Shown in pieces: positions 60,679 through 64,000 of a stretch of DNA of 64,000 nt; within the stretch, counting starts at the first letter, position 1, and every line of letters starts with the position of its first letter. This DNA comes from CAYNHF01 sp964397045 (GTDB lineage: Bacteria > Actinomycetota > Acidimicrobiia > Spongiisociales > UBA5794), in the NCBI GenBank assembly GCA_964397045.1, contig CAYNHF010000053.1, positions 49,565-113,564 on the forward strand, read 5' to 3'. Below the pieces are notes generated by a model. That model was not told where the DNA came from, made no database searches, and worked only from the letters and a program-made list of their open reading frames with translations. The translations under genes were made by a program, and so were the position numbers.

Positions 60679-61869
60679 GTGGATACAAATCCGGTAATCG
60701 ACATGATGGGGCGGCGGTTGCGGCTGGCCGTCATCGGCGGCGGCCCCGGCAGCTTCATCGGGGCCATGCACCGTACCGCCGCTCGGCTGGATGATCGGTA
60801 CGAACTCGTGGCGGGCGCGTTGTCCTCAGACCCGGAACGTTCCAGGGAGGCAGCAGTTGCCATCGGGATCGACCCCGACCGGGCATACGCGAATGGGATG
60901 GAACTCCTCGAGGCCGAGGCGATTCGGGAGGACGGAGCAGACGTGGTGGCGATCATGACTCCCAACGACAGTCACCACGCTTACCAGGTTGCGGCACTCG
61001 AGCGCGGCTTCGACGTCATCAGCGACAAGCCGATCACCAACACCCTCGACGAGGCACTCGATGTGCTCGCCCGGGTCGAGGCCAGCGGCCTCGTCTTCTG
61101 CCTGACGCACAACTACACCGGGTATCCCATGGTGCGCCAGGCGCGGGCGATGGTGCAGGACGGCCAACTGGGAGAGATCCGGCTGGTGCAGGTCGAATAT
61201 GTCCAGGGTGGCAAAGCCGATGAGAATGACCCCGATCCTGCCGATGACCTGCCGTGGCGGTATGACCCGGTGAGAGGTGGGCCTTCGCTGGTGATGGGAG
61301 ACATCGGAACCCACGCCCACAATCTCGTCAGGTTCGTCACCGGGCTCGAAGTCACCGAAGTTGCAGCCGAGGTGGGCCACATCGTGCCGAATCGGTTGGT
61401 AGACGACTACGCGGGCGCGCTGCTCAGGTTCGAGAACGGTGCGCGCGGCAGCTTCTGGGTGACCCAGGCAGCCGCCGGCGTTGAGAATTGCCTCCGGATA
61501 CGGGTGTCGGGCACCAAGGGCAGCCTCGAATGGATGCAGGAAATCCCCACTCAGCTCGTGTTCAAGCCGCTCGACGGTCCAATCGAGCTGCGCACCCCGA
61601 ATGGCCCCGGCACACTGCCGTTGTCGGCAAGGGCCAGCAGGATCGTGGCCGGCCACCCGGAAGGATTCCACGAGGGCTTCGCCAACGTGTACGCAGATGC
61701 GGCCGAAGCGATCGCAGCCCGTCGCGCCGGCGTGGAGGTGGACCCGCTGGCGCTGCAGTTCCCGAACGCTCGCGACGGGGTGCTGGGCGTCAGCTTCGTC
61801 GACGCCGCCATGGCTTCGAGTGCCGCGAACGGTGCCTGGACGCCCGCCGCGATCGACGCAACCAATTAG
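60679..61869 (+). CDS. Gfo/Idh/MocA-family oxidoreductase
   Basis: 396 residues from GTG 60679, 7 bases after AGGAG; an upstream TTG lacks a ribosome site. NAD(P) site LAVIGGGPGSFIGAMH, the family EKP motif as SDKPITN, and the substrate-side GDIGTHAHNLVRFV. Sugar or inositol-type dehydrogenase; substrate not readable. First of three genes with 8- and 19-base gaps. Confidence 0.92.
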   Translation: MDTNPVIDMMGRRLRLAVIGGGPGSFIGAMHRTAARLDDRYELVAGALSSDPERSREAAVAIGIDPDRAYANGMELLEAEAIREDGADVVAIMTPNDSHHAYQVAALERGFDVISDKPITNTLDEALDVLARVEASGLVFCLTHNYTGYPMVRQARAMVQDGQLGEIRLVQVEYVQGGKADENDPDPADDLPWRYDPVRGGPSLVMGDIGTHAHNLVRFVTGLEVTEVAAEVGHIVPNRLVDDYAGALLRFENGARGSFWVTQAAAGVENCLRIRVSGTKGSLEWMQEIPTQLVFKPLDGPIELRTPNGPGTLPLSARASRIVAGHPEGFHEGFANVYADAAEAIAARRAGVEVDPLALQFPNARDGVLGVSFVDAAMASSAANGAWTPAAIDATN

Positions 61870-61877
61870 GAGGACCC

Positions 61878-62294
61878 ATGCCATCGCGATATGAAATCGG
61901 TCACCAACAAGCCGCTCGGATCATCGACGCAATCGGGACGGAACTCGTCGCCCGCGACGGTGGAGCCGCGGTGGCGATCGTCGATCCCCACGGCGAACTC
62001 GTCGCCTTCCTGCGAACCGATGGGTGTCCGTTGGCGTCGATCAACAACGCGATCCACAAGGCGTTCACCGCGGCTCGCGAGGGAATCGAGTCCCAGGTCA
62101 TCGGTGAGCGCTCCCGCAAGGAGGGTTTCGCGATCACGAACTTCGGTGATCTTCGATACACCGGCTGGGGAGGCGGGGTGCCGATTGTTGTCGACCGAGA
62201 GGTGATCGGTGCTGTAGGGGTGAGTGGTCTGCCCGAGGCCGAAGACGTGGAATTGGCACGCATGGGTGCTGGCCTCACGGCTGCAGCCGACTGA
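61878..62294 (+). CDS. GlcG/HbpS-family protein
   Basis: 138 residues from ATG 61878 behind AGGAGGA. GAAVAIVDPHGELVAFLRTDG, SINNAIHKAFTAA and GGVPIVVDREVIGAVGVSG define the GlcG/HbpS-like fold, a small octameric family linked to haem binding or to glycolate and sugar catabolism. Set between two dehydrogenase genes, so probably metabolic here. Confidence 0.9.
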   Translation: MPSRYEIGHQQAARIIDAIGTELVARDGGAAVAIVDPHGELVAFLRTDGCPLASINNAIHKAFTAAREGIESQVIGERSRKEGFAITNFGDLRYTGWGGGVPIVVDREVIGAVGVSGLPEAEDVELARMGAGLTAAAD

Positions 62295-62313
62295 AGATCG
62301 AAGGAGGGACATC

Positions 62314-63297
62314 ATGGATACCGTCCGCTGGGGGATATTGAGCACCGCCAACATCGGCATGAAGAAAGTGACGCCGGCGATTCAGCAGGCGGCCAACTGC
62401 GAGGTGGTCGCGATCGCATCCCGCGTCCCGGATCAGGCTGCCGAAGCCGCCGCCGGCCTCGGGATTCCGACCTCGTACGGCAGCTATGAGCAGTTGCTGG
62501 CCGCAGACAACATCGACGCGGTCTACATCCCGGTGCCAAACAACCTCCATGCCGAATGGACCATCAAGGCAGCCGCAGCCGGCAAGCACATCCTGTGTGA
62601 GAAGCCGCTGGCGATGAGTGCTATGCAGGCAGCAGAGATGGTGCGTGCCTGTGACGAGGCAGGCGTCACGCTGGTGGAGGCCTTCATGTATCGGCACCAT
62701 CCAAGCTGGCTGGCGGCAATCGGTGCGGTGCGTGATGGATCCATCGGCGAACTGCGCGCCGTGCAGAGCTGGTTCAGCTACTTCAACGACGATCCAACGA
62801 ACATCCGGAACCGCGTCGAGAACGGTGGCGGAGCGATCATGGACATCGGCTGCTACAACATCAACCTCTCCCGAATGTTGTTCGGAGGTGAGCCCACCAG
62901 AGTTGCCTCGACGGTGCAACGCGACCCGGCAATGGGCATCGACACGCTGACCTCCGGCATTCTCGAATTCGAAGGCGGCGGGCAGGCCTCGTTCGCCTGC
63001 TCCACTCGCACCGAGGGCTACCAGCGGGTCCACATCATTGGCACCCAGGGCAGAGTCGAGATCGAGATCCCGTTCAATATTCCACCGGCTCGGGAGACGA
63101 GGATCTTCTTGACGCAGGGCGGTGGTCCGCCGACTGCGCCTCACACCGAGACGTTGGTGTTCGCCCCCGCCGACCAGTACACGATTCAGGCCGAGCTGTT
63201 CGCGCAGGCGATCATCGACGGCACCGATTACCCGGTCCCGATCTCAGACGCCATCGGCAACATGCGAGCGATTGAGGCGGTGCTCGGGAGCCACTGA
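62314..63297 (+). CDS. Gfo/Idh/MocA-family oxidoreductase
   Basis: 327 residues from ATG 62314 behind AAGGAGGGAC. Nucleotide site WGILSTANIGMKKVTPAI, EKPLAMS catalytic Lys motif, and GGGAIMDIGCYNINLSRMLFGGEP, as in xylose- or glucose-fructose-type dehydrogenases. Forms an operon with the two genes before it. Confidence 0.92.
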   Translation: MDTVRWGILSTANIGMKKVTPAIQQAANCEVVAIASRVPDQAAEAAAGLGIPTSYGSYEQLLAADNIDAVYIPVPNNLHAEWTIKAAAAGKHILCEKPLAMSAMQAAEMVRACDEAGVTLVEAFMYRHHPSWLAAIGAVRDGSIGELRAVQSWFSYFNDDPTNIRNRVENGGGAIMDIGCYNINLSRMLFGGEPTRVASTVQRDPAMGIDTLTSGILEFEGGGQASFACSTRTEGYQRVHIIGTQGRVEIEIPFNIPPARETRIFLTQGGGPPTAPHTETLVFAPADQYTIQAELFAQAIIDGTDYPVPISDAIGNMRAIEAVLGSH

Positions 63298-63414
63298 CCC
63301 CCGTCGTCTGCCGCCGACCAAGCCGGCCGGCGCGCAAACGCGTCGTAGTGCCGTTTTCCTCTGGACCCCCCGGGCTGCGTACCCAAAGATGTGGGTGTGC
63401 AAGGAGGTGGAGCC

Positions 63415-63858
63415 ATGTCCTCCGGACGTGAACGCTGGTACCGGATCTTGTTCTGGATCGCGGCGGTCTACGACCTCACTCTGGGAATCGTATTCCTGTT
63501 CTTCTACCGACCCGTGTTCGAGTTTCTCGAGATCGAAGACACGATCCCGGAGCACACGAGTTACCTGTCGCTGATCGCGGCCTTCCTTTTCGTGATCGGG
63601 GTCGCCTACGTGTTTATCGCCCGCGGCGACCTGCTGCGGAACCGTGACCTCATCGCCGTCGGTGCGCTCTACAAGCTTGCCTACTTCTCGGTGGCACTGT
63701 GGTACCTCATTGACGGCGTGTACCCGCACATCATCTTCTTTGCGCTGTTCGGTGTTGCCGACTTCCTGTTCCTGGTGGCGATGGCAGAGTGCTGGTGGTA
63801 TCTCGGGCGGCTCGAATATCGGGCCTCATCGGTGGCGAACGAGCCCTCGCCGAATTGA
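63415..63858 (+). CDS. Four-helix membrane protein, unknown
   Basis: 147 residues from ATG 63415 behind AAGGAGGTGG. Four TM helices: ILFWIAAVYDLTLGIVFLFF, YLSLIAAFLFVIGVAYVFIARG, AVGALYKLAYFSVALWYLI, FALFGVADFLFLVAMAE. No known function. Confidence 0.8.
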   Translation: MSSGRERWYRILFWIAAVYDLTLGIVFLFFYRPVFEFLEIEDTIPEHTSYLSLIAAFLFVIGVAYVFIARGDLLRNRDLIAVGALYKLAYFSVALWYLIDGVYPHIIFFALFGVADFLFLVAMAECWWYLGRLEYRASSVANEPSPN

Positions 63859-64000
63859 TCAGAGGTTCGATACGACCAGGCTGATTCCGGCCAGGATCAA
63901 CGCGATATGGACGGCGATGAGGGTCATTCTTCCCCAACCGAACGGGTCGTCGAGACTCCGCGGCACCGGCGCCCAGCGGAACCAGAACCACATTCCCATG
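63859..64000 (-). CDS. Membrane protein, C-terminal end or short protein at window edge
   Basis: Minus-strand frame ending at 63859: MGMWFWFRWAPVPRSLDDPFGWG, then one TM helix MTLIAVHIALILAGISLVVSNL. ATGs at 63999 and 63993 could start it, or it may continue past the window. Convergent with 63415-63858. Confidence 0.5.
   Translation of the reverse strand, partial: MGMWFWFRWAPVPRSLDDPFGWGRMTLIAVHIALILAGISLVVSNL

Noticed and set aside
1..64000. CRISPR arrays, tRNA/rRNA genes, insertion sequences, prophage
   Set aside because: Looked for on both strands by eye; no spaced repeats, cloverleaf ends, transposase motifs or phage genes were found.

Overview
The window is high-GC bacterial DNA, densely coding, with many GTG/TTG starts and 4-base ATGA/GTGA gene overlaps. 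Lipoproteins carry long Thr-rich linkers, respiratory genes are actinobacterial in style, and there is a class E/F-type sortase. The best guess is an uncultured actinobacterium, probably Acidimicrobiia-like; this rests on gene style only, because no rRNA or tRNA is present. I saw no CRISPR array, prophage, transposase or tRNA.

Layout. 1-251: tail of an ASPIC/UnbV protein. 366-6201 (minus): a three-gene cassette in which two membrane receptors with degenerate nucleotide-cyclase domains flank an MscS-type channel with a degenerate cyclic-nucleotide-binding domain. 6385-9954: LtrA, secreted proteins and small membrane proteins. 10123-19119 (plus): a copper/respiratory island with Sco1, PCu(A)C, a cupredoxin-like lipoprotein, a YtkA/FixH-like protein, a CcdA-like protein, a TetR regulator, an FN3-discoidin protein, a membrane protein, a His-rich beta-propeller lipoprotein and a blue-copper lipoprotein. 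19445-24250 (minus): a split cytochrome b / Rieske / triheme cytochrome c complex with a GltD-like Fe-S flavoprotein in the same operon. 24405-30726: another cupredoxin-like lipoprotein, an NfnAB/SudBA-type flavoprotein pair, AmrS radical SAM, Memo, small membrane proteins and a monoheme cytochrome c. 30741-34385: a PfkB kinase with a TrpF-like protein, and membrane proteins. 34512-36846: a drug-type ABC exporter with its TetR regulator and a good operator. 37123-43689: AI-2E-type permease, CPA1 antiporter, LPG-synthase-like membrane protein, SpoIIAA-like protein and an alpha/beta hydrolase. 44208-50949: two tandem type I sulfatases (the second frameshifted) with an anaerobic-type sulfatase-maturating radical SAM enzyme. 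51384-53937: a small membrane protein, a truncated AraC regulator abutting a truncated surface-protein tail, and a sortase. 54201-60399: SnoaL-like protein, terpenoid-cyclase-like protein, beta-lactamase-like lipoprotein and a kinase-like/flippase-like membrane protein. 60509-60628: twin palindromic repeats. 60679-64000: a Gfo/Idh/MocA - GlcG - Gfo/Idh/MocA operon and membrane proteins.

Togetherness. The 10-30 kb section looks like one redox module: copper delivery and thiol-redox proteins, blue-copper and c-type carriers, a bc-type complex and NAD(P)H flavoproteins. Five copies of a NarL/DosR-like dyad (GGNC-N4-GNCC followed by CTA) lie ahead of genes, three within this module, which suggests common redox or oxygen control. 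The strongest candidates for undescribed biology are the pseudo-cyclase/MscS cassette, the His-rich propeller with its copper island, and the flavoprotein-linked cytochrome b complex.
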